The notes beneath the pieces are model-generated. The model saw only the letters and a program-made list of their open reading frames with translations. It searched no databases and was not told the origin of the DNA. 64,000 nt of DNA, taken from the NCBI RefSeq assembly GCF_017876315.1, contig NZ_JAGINU010000001.1, forward strand, positions 4,092,001 through 4,156,000. Direction: 5' to 3'. Shown piece after piece: positions 18,758 through 27,294 of this stretch. Each line of letters begins with the position of its first letter. The first letter of the stretch is position 1. The position numbers were made by a program, and so were the translations under genes. Source of the stretch: Pseudonocardia parietis. Its GTDB lineage: Bacteria > Actinomycetota > Actinomycetes > Mycobacteriales > Pseudonocardiaceae.

Positions 18758-20155
18758 GTGAGTCCCAGCCCGTCACCGGCCGCCCCGGCCGGCGGCCTGC
18801 CCTCGACCGCCCAGCCCAGGCGGGCGGCCCTGGCCGCGTGGGTCGGTAGCGCTCTGGAGTACTACGACTTCTTCATCTACGGCACCGCCGCGGCGCTGGT
18901 GTTCAACAAGGTCTTCTTCCCGGAGACGAGCCCGGTCGCCGGCACCCTGCTCTCGCTGGCCACCTTCGGCGTCGCCTACATCGCCCGGCCGCTCGGCGCG
19001 GTGCTGTTCGGCCACATCGGCGACCGGCTCGGGCGCAAGAAGGTGCTGGTCGCGACCCTGCTCATGATGGGGGTCGCCACCCTGGCGATCGGCTTCCTGC
19101 CGTCGTACGACCAGATCGGTGCGCTCGCCCCGGCCCTGCTGGTCGTCTGCCGGCTGCTGCAGGGCCTGTCCGCGGGCGGCGAGCAGGCCGGCGCGAACTC
19201 GATGACGCTGGAGCACTCGCCGCAGGACCGGCGGTCGTTCTTCACCAGCTTCACTCTCTCCGGCACCCAGGGCGGCCAGATCCTCGCGACCGCAGTGTTC
19301 CTGCCGGTCGCGCTGCTGCCCGAGGAGGCGCTGCTGAGCTGGGGCTGGCGGGTGCCGTTCTGGGCGAGCGTGCTGGTGCTGGTCGCGGGCGTCCTGATCC
19401 GGCGCACGCTGCACGAGACCCCGGTGTTCGAGCGCGAGATCGCCGGCACCACCCCCGACGGCGCGCCGACGCCGGCGACGAAGGACCAGCTGCCGATCGC
19501 CGCCCTGCTGCGCGGGCACTGGCCCAACCTGCTGCGGGTGTCGCTGGCCGCGACCGTGGCGTCGGTCAGCACCCTGATGACGGTCTTCGCACTGTCGTTC
19601 GCCGTGAACACCGTCGGACTGGAGCGTTCGACGATGCTGTGGGTCGTCGTCGCCGCCAACGTCGTCGCGCTGGCCGCGATCCCGCTGTTCGCGACGCTGG
19701 CCGACCGGATCGGGCGCCGCCCCGTGTTCATCGGGGGCGCGCTGGGCAGCGCCGTGCTGCTCGCCGCCTACCTCTGGGCGATCTCGACGGGGAACCTGGT
19801 GCTCGTCTTCGTCACCGGCATCCTGCTCTCCGGGGTGGTCTACAGCGCCGCGAACGGGGTCTGGCCGGCGTTCTACGGCGAGATGTTCCCGGCGAAGGTC
19901 CGGCTCACCGGCACCGCCGTGGGCACCCAGATCGGGTTCGCGCTCGGCGGGTTCTCCCCGACGATCGCGGCCGCGCTGGCCGGAGGCAGCGCCGCCGGCT
20001 GGATCTCGGTCGCCGTGTTCGGTGCGGTGATCTGCCTGGTCGCGGCTGCTTCGGCGTACAGCGCCCGGGAGACCGCGCACCTGAGCCTGCAGGACATCGA
20101 GACGCTGCAGGACCGGCCGAGCCGGGTCGGCGCCGGCGCCGGCGCCGGCGTCTGA
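18758..20155 (+). CDS. MFS transporter, metabolite:H+ symporter (ShiA-like)
   Basis: 465 residues, twelve predicted membrane segments. Typical of the MHS branch are AAWVGSALEYYDFFIYGTAAALVF at the start (an EYYDFF-like motif), GHIGDRLGRKKVLV in the loop 2-3 region, RLLQGLSAGGEQAGA, and LADRIGRRP in the second half. The family carries shikimate, citrate, osmolytes and aromatic acids. The shared operator with aroE-quiC suggests quinate, shikimate or protocatechuate. The extreme C-terminus is a short GAGAGAG run from a GGCGCC-type repeat. A hairpin terminator follows. Confidence 0.85.
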   Translation: MSPSPSPAAPAGGLPSTAQPRRAALAAWVGSALEYYDFFIYGTAAALVFNKVFFPETSPVAGTLLSLATFGVAYIARPLGAVLFGHIGDRLGRKKVLVATLLMMGVATLAIGFLPSYDQIGALAPALLVVCRLLQGLSAGGEQAGANSMTLEHSPQDRRSFFTSFTLSGTQGGQILATAVFLPVALLPEEALLSWGWRVPFWASVLVLVAGVLIRRTLHETPVFEREIAGTTPDGAPTPATKDQLPIAALLRGHWPNLLRVSLAATVASVSTLMTVFALSFAVNTVGLERSTMLWVVVAANVVALAAIPLFATLADRIGRRPVFIGGALGSAVLLAAYLWAISTGNLVLVFVTGILLSGVVYSAANGVWPAFYGEMFPAKVRLTGTAVGTQIGFALGGFSPTIAAALAGGSAAGWISVAVFGAVICLVAAASAYSARETAHLSLQDIETLQDRPSRVGAGAGAGV

Positions 20156-20172
20156 GGATCCCGGACGAGGTA

Positions 20173-20201
20173 CGGCGCCGCGGTCCCTGGCCGCGGCGCC
20201 G
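20173..20201 (+). terminator. Hairpin terminator after the transporter gene
   Basis: A perfect 11-bp stem (CGGCGCCGCGG with CCGCGGCGCCG) and a 7-nt loop TCCCTGG, 18 nt after the transporter stop. It isolates the next promoter. Confidence 0.8.
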
Positions 20202-20211
20202 CACCCGGTTC

Positions 20212-20217
20212 TAGCGT
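20212..20217 (+). promoter_or_regulatory. -10 box TAGCGT before the AtuA-family gene
   Basis: TAGCGT is followed after 7 nt by ATG at 20225, and no ribosome site is present. This fits a leaderless transcript. Confidence 0.5.
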
Positions 20218-20224
20218 GCGGGGC

Positions 20225-21970
20225 ATGGCGAATCGATCACTGCGGATCGGCAACATCTCCGGCTACCTCGGCGACCGCTACTCCGCCGTCGACGAGGCGA
20301 TGGACGGTGACCCGGTCGACGTCCTCATGGGCGACTACCTCGCCGAGATCACCCTCGCCGCGCTCGCCGCCTCCGCGCGGCGCGGGAAGCCGGGCTACGT
20401 CGCCTACGCCATCGACCAGCTCACCCCGCACCTGGCGGAGATCGCGCGGCGCGGGATCCGGGTCGTCACCAACGCCGGCGGGTTCGACCCGGCAGGGATG
20501 GCCGACGAGCTCCGCCGCCGGATCGCCGACGCCGGGGCGGACCTGCGCGTCGCCCACGTCGCCGGGGACGGGGTGTTCGAGCGGCTCGCCGACTTCCACG
20601 CCGGCGGCCACGGGATGGAGCACCTCGACACCGGTGCCCCGCTCAAGGACTGGGGCGTCGAGCCGATCGCGGCCAACGCCTACCTCGGCGGGTTCGGGAT
20701 CGCCGCGGCGCTGGCGGCCGGCGCGGACATCGTGGTGACCGGACGGGTCACCGACGCCTCGCTCACCGCGGGCCCGGCCGCCTGGTGGCACGGCTGGAGC
20801 CCGGACGACCACGACGCGCTGGCCGGTGCCGTCACCGCCGGGCACGTGGTCGAGTGCGGCGCGCACGCCACCGGCGGGAACTTCTCCGGGTTCCGGGACG
20901 TGCCGGGCATGCTGCGCCCCGGCTTCCCGATCGCCGAGATCGCCGCCGACGGCTCCTCGGTGATCACCAAGCACGCCGCGGACGGCGGCGCGGTCACCGT
21001 CGACACCGTCACCGCGCAGCTGCTCTACGAGATCCAGGGCCCGCGCTACCTCAACCCGGACGCGACCGTGCACCTGGACACGGTGCAGCTGTCCCGGCAG
21101 GGCCCGGACCGCGTCGCGATCGGCCCCGTCACCGGATCCCCGCCGCCGCCGACGGCGAAGGTCGCGGTGTTCGCGCCGATCGGCTACGAGATCTCCACGA
21201 TGCTGTTCTGCACCGCCCCGGACGTCGCGGGCAAGGTGGAGCTGCTGCGCAACCAGCTCCGCGCCCAGCTGGAGGGCCACGTCGACCAGCTCGACGTCAC
21301 CCCGCTCGGCGTCGCCGCGGAGAACCCGGCGACCCAGTGGGCGGCCACCGTGCCGATCCGGGTGATCGCCACCGCCCGCGAGGCGGAACCACTGCGCCGG
21401 TTCGCCCCCGCCGTCGGGTCGCTCTACCTGCAGGGTTTCCCCGGCTTCCACCACGACGGGCACGCTCCGCGGGCCGCCGAGCCGTGGCCGCGGATCGAGT
21501 ACTGGCCGGCGCTGCTGGACTCGGCACTGCTCGATCACCACGCCGTCCTCGACGACGGCACCCGGGTCGAGGCGCCCCGCTCGGCCCGTACCGCGACACC
21601 CGACGAGCTGGCCCAGCCGGTGCACCCGGAACCGGGCCTCCCGGTCCCGGACGGTGAGCCGGTCGAGCTCGGCGCGCTGACCTTCGCCCGGGCCGGGGAC
21701 AAGGGCGGCAACGCCAACGTCGGCGTCTGGGCACCGGACCCCGCGCACTGGGACTGGTTGCGTGCCACGCTGTCCACCGCGCGGGCGAAGGAGCTGCTGC
21801 CCGAGGCGCAGGGCGCGATCGTGCGGCACGAGTTCCCGCACCTGCGTGCGGTGCACCTGGTGCTCGTCGGGCTGCTGGGCTCGGGCGGCTCGGCGAACCT
21901 GCGTGTCGACCAGATCGGCAAGTCGGTCGGGGAGTATCTGCGGGCCAAGCATGTGGCGGGACCTGCGTGA
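20225..21970 (+). CDS. AtuA-family protein (DUF1446)
   Basis: 581 residues of the acyclic terpene utilisation AtuA family. It begins IGNISGYLGDRYSA, then DYLAEITLAALA, NAGGFDPAGMAD, a GRVTDASLTAGP block and GGNFSGF. The C-terminal 100 residues (from about 480, with FARAGDKGGNANVGVWA) form the small domain fused in many members. The biochemical role of AtuA is not established. In pseudomonads it goes with citronellol and leucine degradation together with an acyl-CoA carboxylase, but here no carboxylase or acyl-CoA dehydrogenase is next to it. The ATG at 20225 was chosen for its position after a TAGCGT box. Confidence 0.82.
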   Translation: MANRSLRIGNISGYLGDRYSAVDEAMDGDPVDVLMGDYLAEITLAALAASARRGKPGYVAYAIDQLTPHLAEIARRGIRVVTNAGGFDPAGMADELRRRIADAGADLRVAHVAGDGVFERLADFHAGGHGMEHLDTGAPLKDWGVEPIAANAYLGGFGIAAALAAGADIVVTGRVTDASLTAGPAAWWHGWSPDDHDALAGAVTAGHVVECGAHATGGNFSGFRDVPGMLRPGFPIAEIAADGSSVITKHAADGGAVTVDTVTAQLLYEIQGPRYLNPDATVHLDTVQLSRQGPDRVAIGPVTGSPPPPTAKVAVFAPIGYEISTMLFCTAPDVAGKVELLRNQLRAQLEGHVDQLDVTPLGVAAENPATQWAATVPIRVIATAREAEPLRRFAPAVGSLYLQGFPGFHHDGHAPRAAEPWPRIEYWPALLDSALLDHHAVLDDGTRVEAPRSARTATPDELAQPVHPEPGLPVPDGEPVELGALTFARAGDKGGNANVGVWAPDPAHWDWLRATLSTARAKELLPEAQGAIVRHEFPHLRAVHLVLVGLLGSGGSANLRVDQIGKSVGEYLRAKHVAGPA

Positions 21971-22107
21971 GCGTCACCGAACGCGTCCGCGTCGTCGGTC
22001 GCGGCCCCGCCACCGACGACGCGTTCGACCCGGGAGCCGCCCTGGCCGCCACGTCGGTCGGGATGGCGGCGGTGCACCGCGACGTCGGCGCTCACCCGGC
22101 GAGCTGA
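21967..22107 (+). CDS. Small ORF or gene remnant coupled to the AtuA gene
   Basis: 46 residues, starting with a GTG that overlaps the AtuA stop codon (GTGA), the usual mark of translational coupling. It reads VSVTERVRVVGRG, then ALAATSVGMAAVHRDVG, and it ends by running 16 nt into the 3' end of the convergent VOC gene. I do not recognise a family. It could be a cut-down former operon member, or chance. Confidence 0.3.
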   Translation: MSVTERVRVVGRGPATDDAFDPGAALAATSVGMAAVHRDVGAHPAS

Positions 22108-22502
22108 GCCCGCTGCCGGGCCCGTGCCGCCTCGGTGACCGGGGTGAACAGGTTGACCAGGTTGCCGTCCGGATCACGGAACAGCAGGGCCCGGTTCCCC
22201 CACGGCATCGTGGTGGGAGGCGTGACGACGTCGTCGAGCCGGTCGACGAGCCGGGCATGGGTCGTGTCGACGTCGTCCACCACGAACTCGACGATCGCGC
22301 TGCGGTTCGCCGCGGGTACGGCCGAGCCGGGACCGAACAGCGGAACGGTGGCGACGTCGGCGAGGGCCAGGGTGCCCGCGGGTGAGCGCAGTTCTGCGAA
22401 CCGAGGAGTGGCCCAGTCGGCCTGCAGGCCCGTGACCTCCTCGTAGAAGGCGACGAGACGGGGGAGGTCAGCAGTGATGATACGGATCGACACGAGGTTC
22501 AT
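22092..22502 (-). CDS. VOC-superfamily (glyoxalase-like) protein
   Basis: 136 residues, one glyoxalase/VOC unit made of two beta-alpha-beta modules. MNLVSIRIITADLPRLVAFYEEVTGL opens the first module and NRALLFRDPDGNLVNLFTP closes the second. The metal-ligand positions are only partly kept, so enzyme, dioxygenase-like or binding functions are open. Start ATG at 22502, with another ATG at 22511. It is divergent from a WYL regulator 53 nt away, which is a likely controller. Confidence 0.8.
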   Translation of the reverse strand: MNLVSIRIITADLPRLVAFYEEVTGLQADWATPRFAELRSPAGTLALADVATVPLFGPGSAVPAANRSAIVEFVVDDVDTTHARLVDRLDDVVTPPTTMPWGNRALLFRDPDGNLVNLFTPVTEAARARQRAQLAG

Positions 22503-22543
22503 GATCGGCACGCTAGCGGCGATAGTGGGCAGGAACGGTCCAG

Positions 22544-22549
22544 TATCGT
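22544..22549 (+). promoter_or_regulatory. -10 box TATCGT before the WYL regulator
   Basis: TATCGT lies exactly 6 nt before ATG 22556. The intervening GGGGAG is too close to act as a normal ribosome site, so a leaderless start is likely. Confidence 0.45.
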
Positions 22550-22555
22550 GGGGAG

Positions 22556-23524
22556 ATGAGCCGTCCGACCTCCCGCGTGCTCACCGTGCTGGAGCTGCTG
22601 CAGACCGGCGGTACCCGCACCCGTGCCGAGCTCGCCGAACGGCTCGGCGTCGACGAGCGCACCGTGCGGCGCTACGTCGGGCACCTGATCGACCTGGAGA
22701 TCCCGGTCGTGTCGGTCCGGGGGCGGTACGGCGGCTACCGGTTGGGCCGCGGGTACCGGCTGCCCCCGCTGATGTTCACCGACGAGGAGGCGGTGGCCGT
22801 CTGCCTCGGACTGATCGCCGGGTCGCGTACCGGACTGACGACGGCCGCGGCCGCCGCGGGAGAGACCGCGCGAGCCAAGATCCGGCGGGTGCTGCCCACG
22901 GCCTCGGGGGCCCGGCTGGACGCCCTGCTCGGCACGGTGTCGTTCACCGGTGATCCGGTGCGCCGCCCGGCTCCCGGGCCGGACGTGCTCCTGGCCGTGG
23001 CCGACTCGGTGCAGCATCGACGGCCGCTCGCGTTCGGCTACACGAACGCCACCGGGGAACGCAGCGCTCGGAGGGTGCACCCGCACGGCCTCGTCGCGCA
23101 TTCCGGCCGGTGGTATGTCACCGCCCTCGATCCCACCATCGCCGAGGACCGCACCTTCCGCCTCGACCGGATGAGCGACGTCCGAGCGGTGGAGGGTGCG
23201 TTCGCACCACCGGAGGATCGGGTCGACGCGGCGACGCGGGTCCTGGACGGCATCGCCGCCGCGCCGCGGGGGCACGAGGTGGTGGTGCGGGTACGCGGGG
23301 TCGCGGAGGAGGTCCGGGCCCGGCTGCCCGCGGGTCTGGCCGTGGTCGAGCGGCTGGGACGGGAGTCGCGGGTGACCTTGCACGCGGAACGCCTCGACTG
23401 GGTCCCCGGGGTCCTGATCGCGCTCGACCGCGGTTTCGTGGTGGAGCGGCCGCCCGAGCTGCGGGAACGGCTCGCCGAGCTGGCGGCGCGCCTCGTCCGG
23501 GCTGCCGTGGCCTCCGAGCACTGA
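22556..23524 (+). CDS. HTH/WYL-domain transcriptional regulator
   Basis: 322 residues. The N-terminal DeoR-like HTH covers about 5-60: LTVLELLQTGGTRTRAELAERL, with GVDERTVRRYV as the recognition helix. The WYL ligand domain lies about 135-220, where the signature reads WYVTALD preceded by HPHGLVAHSGR. A C-terminal WCX-like part follows. Members respond to small molecules or nucleic-acid signals, often controlling a neighbour. The divergent VOC gene is the obvious candidate. Confidence 0.88.
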   Translation: MSRPTSRVLTVLELLQTGGTRTRAELAERLGVDERTVRRYVGHLIDLEIPVVSVRGRYGGYRLGRGYRLPPLMFTDEEAVAVCLGLIAGSRTGLTTAAAAAGETARAKIRRVLPTASGARLDALLGTVSFTGDPVRRPAPGPDVLLAVADSVQHRRPLAFGYTNATGERSARRVHPHGLVAHSGRWYVTALDPTIAEDRTFRLDRMSDVRAVEGAFAPPEDRVDAATRVLDGIAAAPRGHEVVVRVRGVAEEVRARLPAGLAVVERLGRESRVTLHAERLDWVPGVLIALDRGFVVERPPELRERLAELAARLVRAAVASEH

Positions 23525-23610
23525 CCGCGGCGCGTGTCCGCGGGCGCGCCGTGCGGGGTTCCGGTGCGGGTACCTACCGTGGAACGGTCCGCACCCGTCG
23601 AGAGGATCGC

Positions 23611-25386
23611 ATGACCCGACCGCACCGCTCCCGTCCCGGCGCCGGCTCGGGCGGCCCGCCCCGTCGGGGTGGACCGCGCCGGTCCGACGCGCCGCCGCCG
23701 TCCGGGATCCGGGGTGACGGCGACGAGCTCGGCTCCCGGCTGCACGGCCTCGACGGCGCGAGCTACGGCGCCTACAAGGGGCTCGCCGGGCGCTGGCAGA
23801 TGGACGGCTTCGAGCTGGAGGTCCGCAAGGTCCAGGCCGACCCGTTCGCGCCGCCGTCGCGGCTGCGGGTGACGGTCCCCGCGGCCACCGCCGCACTACC
23901 CGCCGAGCTCCACCGGACCCGGGTCCGCGCCCGCGCGCTCGGCGGGTTCCTGCTGCGCGCGTTGCGGACCGCGCTGCGCGGCACCCCGGTGACCGTCGAC
24001 GCGGGCGGCCAGGAGGTTCTCGACCGCAGCGCGATCCGGATCGGGGGCGACGGCGAGGAGCCCGGCACGGTGATCGTCGAGCTCGGCGCCCCGTTCCCCG
24101 GGCACGGGCGCCGGATCGCCGGGCACGCTGCGGCCCGCACCCTCACCGACGACCTGCCCTCCGCCGTGCACGCGGCCCTGACCTGGGAACGCGCCGACCA
24201 GGACGCCGCGAACGAGTTCGTGGACACTGTGGAGGACGCCGGCGCGTTGCGGGACGCGCTGCGCGACAACGGGCTCGTCGCGTTCGTGGCGGACGGCGCC
24301 GTGCTCCCTCGGGCGTCCGGTGTGGACGACCGACGGCTGCGTGACGGGGTGCCGTTCGCGTCGCCGGAGTCGCTGCGGGTGACGCTGCCGGTGCCGCACC
24401 GCGGCGAGGTGACCGGGATGGGGGTCCCGGAGGGCGTCACGCTGATCGTCGGCGGCGGCTACCACGGCAAGTCCACGCTGCTGCGCGCGCTGGAGACCGG
24501 GGTGTACGACCACGTCCCCGGTGACGGCCGCGAGCTCGTCGTGGCCCGCCCGGACGCGGTCTCGGTCCGGGCCGAGGACGAGCGCTCGGTGCAGCGGGTG
24601 GACGTGCGCGCGTTCGTGTCCGATCTGCCGTCGGGGAAGCCGACCGGGGACTTCTCGACCGAGTCGGCGTCCGGGTCGACCTCGCAGGCGGCGTCGACGA
24701 TCGAGGCGCTCGAGTCCGGCGCGGACGTGCTGCTCATCGACGAGGACACCTCGGCGACGAACGTGATGATCCGCGACGCCCGGATGCGCGAGCTGATCGA
24801 GTCCGAGCCGCTGGTGCCGTTCGTCGACCGGGTCCGGCCGCTGCACCGCGGCCGGGGCGTGTCGACGGTGCTGGTGATGGGCGGGTCCGGTGACTACCTC
24901 GACCGCGCCGACACGGTGATCCTGCTGCAGGACTACCGGATCTCCGACATCACCGGGCGCGCCCGCGAGATCGCCGGCACCGCTCCCGAGAGCGCCGACA
25001 CCCCGTTTCCGGACTTCGGCCGTCGCGTGTTCGACCCGGCGAGCGTCGACCCGCAGGTGCGCGGACGGCGCAAGGTCACCGCACGCGGTCGCGGGCGGCT
25101 CACGTTCGGCGGCGAGGACATCGACCTGTCGGCGGTGTCCCAGCTGGCCGACCCGTCGCAGACAACCGGCGTCGGGCTCGCGCTCGCCCATCTCGACCTG
25201 GACGGCGGCACGCTCGCGGAGGCCCTCGACCGGCTCGACGCCGACGTCGGGCACGGGGGAGCGGCCGCGCTCGCGCACGGATCGCTCGCCGACTTCGCCG
25301 TGCCCCGGCGGCACGAGATCGCCGCGGCGCTCAACCGCCTGCGGCCCGCCCGGGTGACCGGCCACCGGGCCGACGGCGAGCGCTGA
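23611..25386 (+). CDS. ABC-class P-loop ATPase (ABC_ATPase family)
   Basis: 591 residues, a soluble protein of the predicted ABC-class ATPase family. A Gly/Pro/Arg-rich leader of about 35 residues precedes LDGASYGAYKGLAG. Walker A is GGGYHGKSTLL (about 287-297). The signature-like TESASGSTSQA follows, and Walker B is DVLLIDEDTSATNVMIRD. There is no membrane segment, so it is not a transporter. The family's function is unknown. RNA or ribosome-linked roles have been guessed. ATG at 23611 follows AGAGGA. Confidence 0.82.
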   Translation: MTRPHRSRPGAGSGGPPRRGGPRRSDAPPPSGIRGDGDELGSRLHGLDGASYGAYKGLAGRWQMDGFELEVRKVQADPFAPPSRLRVTVPAATAALPAELHRTRVRARALGGFLLRALRTALRGTPVTVDAGGQEVLDRSAIRIGGDGEEPGTVIVELGAPFPGHGRRIAGHAAARTLTDDLPSAVHAALTWERADQDAANEFVDTVEDAGALRDALRDNGLVAFVADGAVLPRASGVDDRRLRDGVPFASPESLRVTLPVPHRGEVTGMGVPEGVTLIVGGGYHGKSTLLRALETGVYDHVPGDGRELVVARPDAVSVRAEDERSVQRVDVRAFVSDLPSGKPTGDFSTESASGSTSQAASTIEALESGADVLLIDEDTSATNVMIRDARMRELIESEPLVPFVDRVRPLHRGRGVSTVLVMGGSGDYLDRADTVILLQDYRISDITGRAREIAGTAPESADTPFPDFGRRVFDPASVDPQVRGRRKVTARGRGRLTFGGEDIDLSAVSQLADPSQTTGVGLALAHLDLDGGTLAEALDRLDADVGHGGAAALAHGSLADFAVPRRHEIAAALNRLRPARVTGHRADGER

Positions 25387-25500
25387 CCCGGATCATCACC
25401 CCATCGGGCGGCCTCAGGAACCAGCACACCCGGCCCGCCGACCCCTCACCCGTGGTGCGGGCGTCCGCTCGTGCCGCGGACCGACGAGGGGAGCGCCCGC

Positions 25501-25698
25501 GTGCGTCACATCGCCACCTTCTGCGGCAGCTGCAACTGCGGCTGCCCCGAGCTCTACGTCGACGACACGGCCGCGCCGGACAAGCGCATCGTGCTCACCG
25601 ACGACTTCGGGCAGCAGGTCCAGATGAGCACCGACCAGCTCGCCGACCTGGTCGCGTCCGCCCGCAACGGCGTCCTGGACCAGCTCCACGACGCCTGA
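25501..25698 (+). CDS. Small Cys-rich protein (CxxCxCxCPE motif)
   Basis: 65 residues. The N-terminal FCGSCNCGCPELYVDD carries four cysteines in 7 residues plus two more acidic positions, fit for binding zinc or another metal. The rest, RIVLTDDFGQQVQMSTDQ then LADLVASARNG, resembles the C-terminal half of the small DUF397-type proteins of actinobacteria in layout. GTG at 25501 follows GAGGGGAG. It stands alone between an ATPase gene and a TetR gene. The function is unknown to me. Confidence 0.65.
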   Translation: MRHIATFCGSCNCGCPELYVDDTAAPDKRIVLTDDFGQQVQMSTDQLADLVASARNGVLDQLHDA

Positions 25699-25759
25699 GC
25701 TCGATCGTCGGCCCCGAGGCGCTGCTGTCGTCGGGTCGCTGCAGGTGACCGGAACGTGC

Positions 25760-26416
25760 TCATCCGTCGTCCGTTGCGGGGAGGAGCTGCTCGATCAGGA
25801 TCGAGGACAACCAACGTTCGTAGCGTTCGCCGCTCCAGGCCCGGTCGGTCACGAGCAGGCGATACACCTCGGGTGAGGCCAGCGCATGCACGATGTCGCC
25901 GGCGTCGGCCTCGCTCAGCCCGTCCCGCAGCGCGCCCGTCCGGGCGAGAGCACCGGTGATGCGCTGCTGGCCGTCGTGGCGCTGCTCGGCGATCTCGGCA
26001 AGCGCCGCGGCGGCGCCGCGGTCGGAGCGGGCCGCTTCTTCCAGCACGCGGTGCACAGACGCGGTGCGGGCCATCAGCCCGGCGACCAGCGCGGCGAATC
26101 CGTTCAGGGTGTCGCGCGGGTCGGGGTCGTCGACCAGGGCGCGTACCTGGGGGCGGTCGAGCATCGCCACGGCCCGGTCGTCGCCGGCGATCGAGACCTC
26201 GAGCACGGCTCGGAGGATCCCCAGCTTGGAGGAGAACAGCCGGTACACCGTGGGCTGGGGCGTGTCGGAGGCCTCGCTGATCGCCTCGATCGTGGTCGCG
26301 GCGTACCCGCGCTCGAGGAACAGCTGCCGCGCCGCCGCCACCACTGCCGCCCGGGTGCGCCGGGTCCGCGCCTGCGGTGCAGCGGTGGCGTGACCGCCCT
26401 TGACATCGTCAACCAC
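25760..26416 (-). CDS. TetR-family regulator
   Basis: 218 residues. The HTH is near 20-62: RAAVVAAARQLFLERGYAAT, with IEAISEASDTPQPTVYRLFSSKLGIL. The ligand domain holds an acidic, Arg-rich helix set. GTG at 26416 was chosen because a longer frame would run through the palindrome at 26437. It is divergent from a two-domain VOC protein, with only 98 nt between, and a palindrome in that gap probably serves both genes. Confidence 0.82.
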   Translation of the reverse strand: MVDDVKGGHATAAPQARTRRTRAAVVAAARQLFLERGYAATTIEAISEASDTPQPTVYRLFSSKLGILRAVLEVSIAGDDRAVAMLDRPQVRALVDDPDPRDTLNGFAALVAGLMARTASVHRVLEEAARSDRGAAAALAEIAEQRHDGQQRITGALARTGALRDGLSEADAGDIVHALASPEVYRLLVTDRAWSGERYERWLSSILIEQLLPATDDG

Positions 26417-26436
26417 GCTCGTGATAGTAACACTCT

Positions 26437-26463
26437 CAAATCGAGGGTGGCACTCTCGATTTG
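26437..26463. promoter_or_regulatory. Palindromic operator, TetR/VOC intergenic
   Basis: CAAATCGAG (26437-26445) and CTCGATTTG (26455-26463) are exact inverted 9-mers with a 9-nt spacer. CACTCTC repeats directly at 26431 and 26451. The site is unusually AT-rich for the window and centred between the two divergent genes, as TetR operators are. Confidence 0.7.
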
Positions 26464-26514
26464 ACGGATGCCGTCGCACGGCGACTCCGTCCCGCTACAC
26501 AGAGAGGACCCGTC

Positions 26515-27153
26515 ATGACCCGGATCGAGTCGGTCATCCTGGAAGCTCGCGACCCGGCGGCCGCCGAGGACTTCTACTCCGCGGCATTCGGACTCGGCGA
26601 CCGGTTGCGCGTCCGCGCCGGCGACAGCCCGACCAGCGGCTTCCGCGGCTTCACGCTCTCGCTGGTCGTCGCCCGGCCCAACATCGTCGACACCCTCATC
26701 GACGGCGCCACCCGAGGCGGGGCCACCACGCTCAAACCGGCCACCAAGAGCTTCTGGGGCTACGGCGGGGTGATCCAGGCCCCCGACGGGGCGATCTGGA
26801 CGCTGGCCTCGTCACAGAAGAAGAACTCCGGGCCCGCGACCCGCCAGATCGACGACTTCGTGCTGCTGCTCGGCGTGGCCGACGTCAAGGCCACCAAGCA
26901 GTTCTACCTCGACCAGGGCTTGACCGTGGCCAGGAGCTTCGGCTCCAAGTACGTCGAGTTCGACACCGGCGGCTCGCCTGTCAAGCTCGCCCTCCACAGC
27001 CGACGGGCAGCGGCCAAGAACGCCGGGGTCCCTGCCGAGGGCAGCGGCTCGCACCGCATCGTCATCCGCAGTGGCAGCGGGTCCTGTGCCGACCCGGACG
27101 GCTTTCTCTGGGAGCCCCCGGTCGCCGGCGGAGACCGCGCCGCAACCCCCTGA
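26515..27153 (+). CDS. Two-domain VOC-superfamily protein
   Basis: 212 residues with two VOC units. Unit 1 (about 4-100) has ARDPAAAEDFYSAAFGLGDRL and ends QAPDGAIWTLA. Unit 2 (about 110-200) has DFVLLLGVADVKATKQFYLDQGL and ends DPDGFLWEPP. The DPDG(F)xWE ending keeps the metal-ligand Glu. Many such proteins are glyoxalases, fosfomycin/bleomycin-resistance-like binders or drug-conjugate binders. Control by the divergent TetR suggests an inducible detoxification role. ATG at 26515 follows AGAGAGGA. Confidence 0.78.
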   Translation: MTRIESVILEARDPAAAEDFYSAAFGLGDRLRVRAGDSPTSGFRGFTLSLVVARPNIVDTLIDGATRGGATTLKPATKSFWGYGGVIQAPDGAIWTLASSQKKNSGPATRQIDDFVLLLGVADVKATKQFYLDQGLTVARSFGSKYVEFDTGGSPVKLALHSRRAAAKNAGVPAEGSGSHRIVIRSGSGSCADPDGFLWEPPVAGGDRAATP

Positions 27154-27294
27154 CGGCCTGACGACGTCGCAGGGAGAGGCACGGACCCGGCGTGCGTGTC
27201 TCCCCGGGCGATGAGACGCGACCCACCGCGGTCGGTAGCCGAACCGTCGCTCATGTCACTGCGGACGCCGACGGCCCCTGTCTCTCGACCGTCG

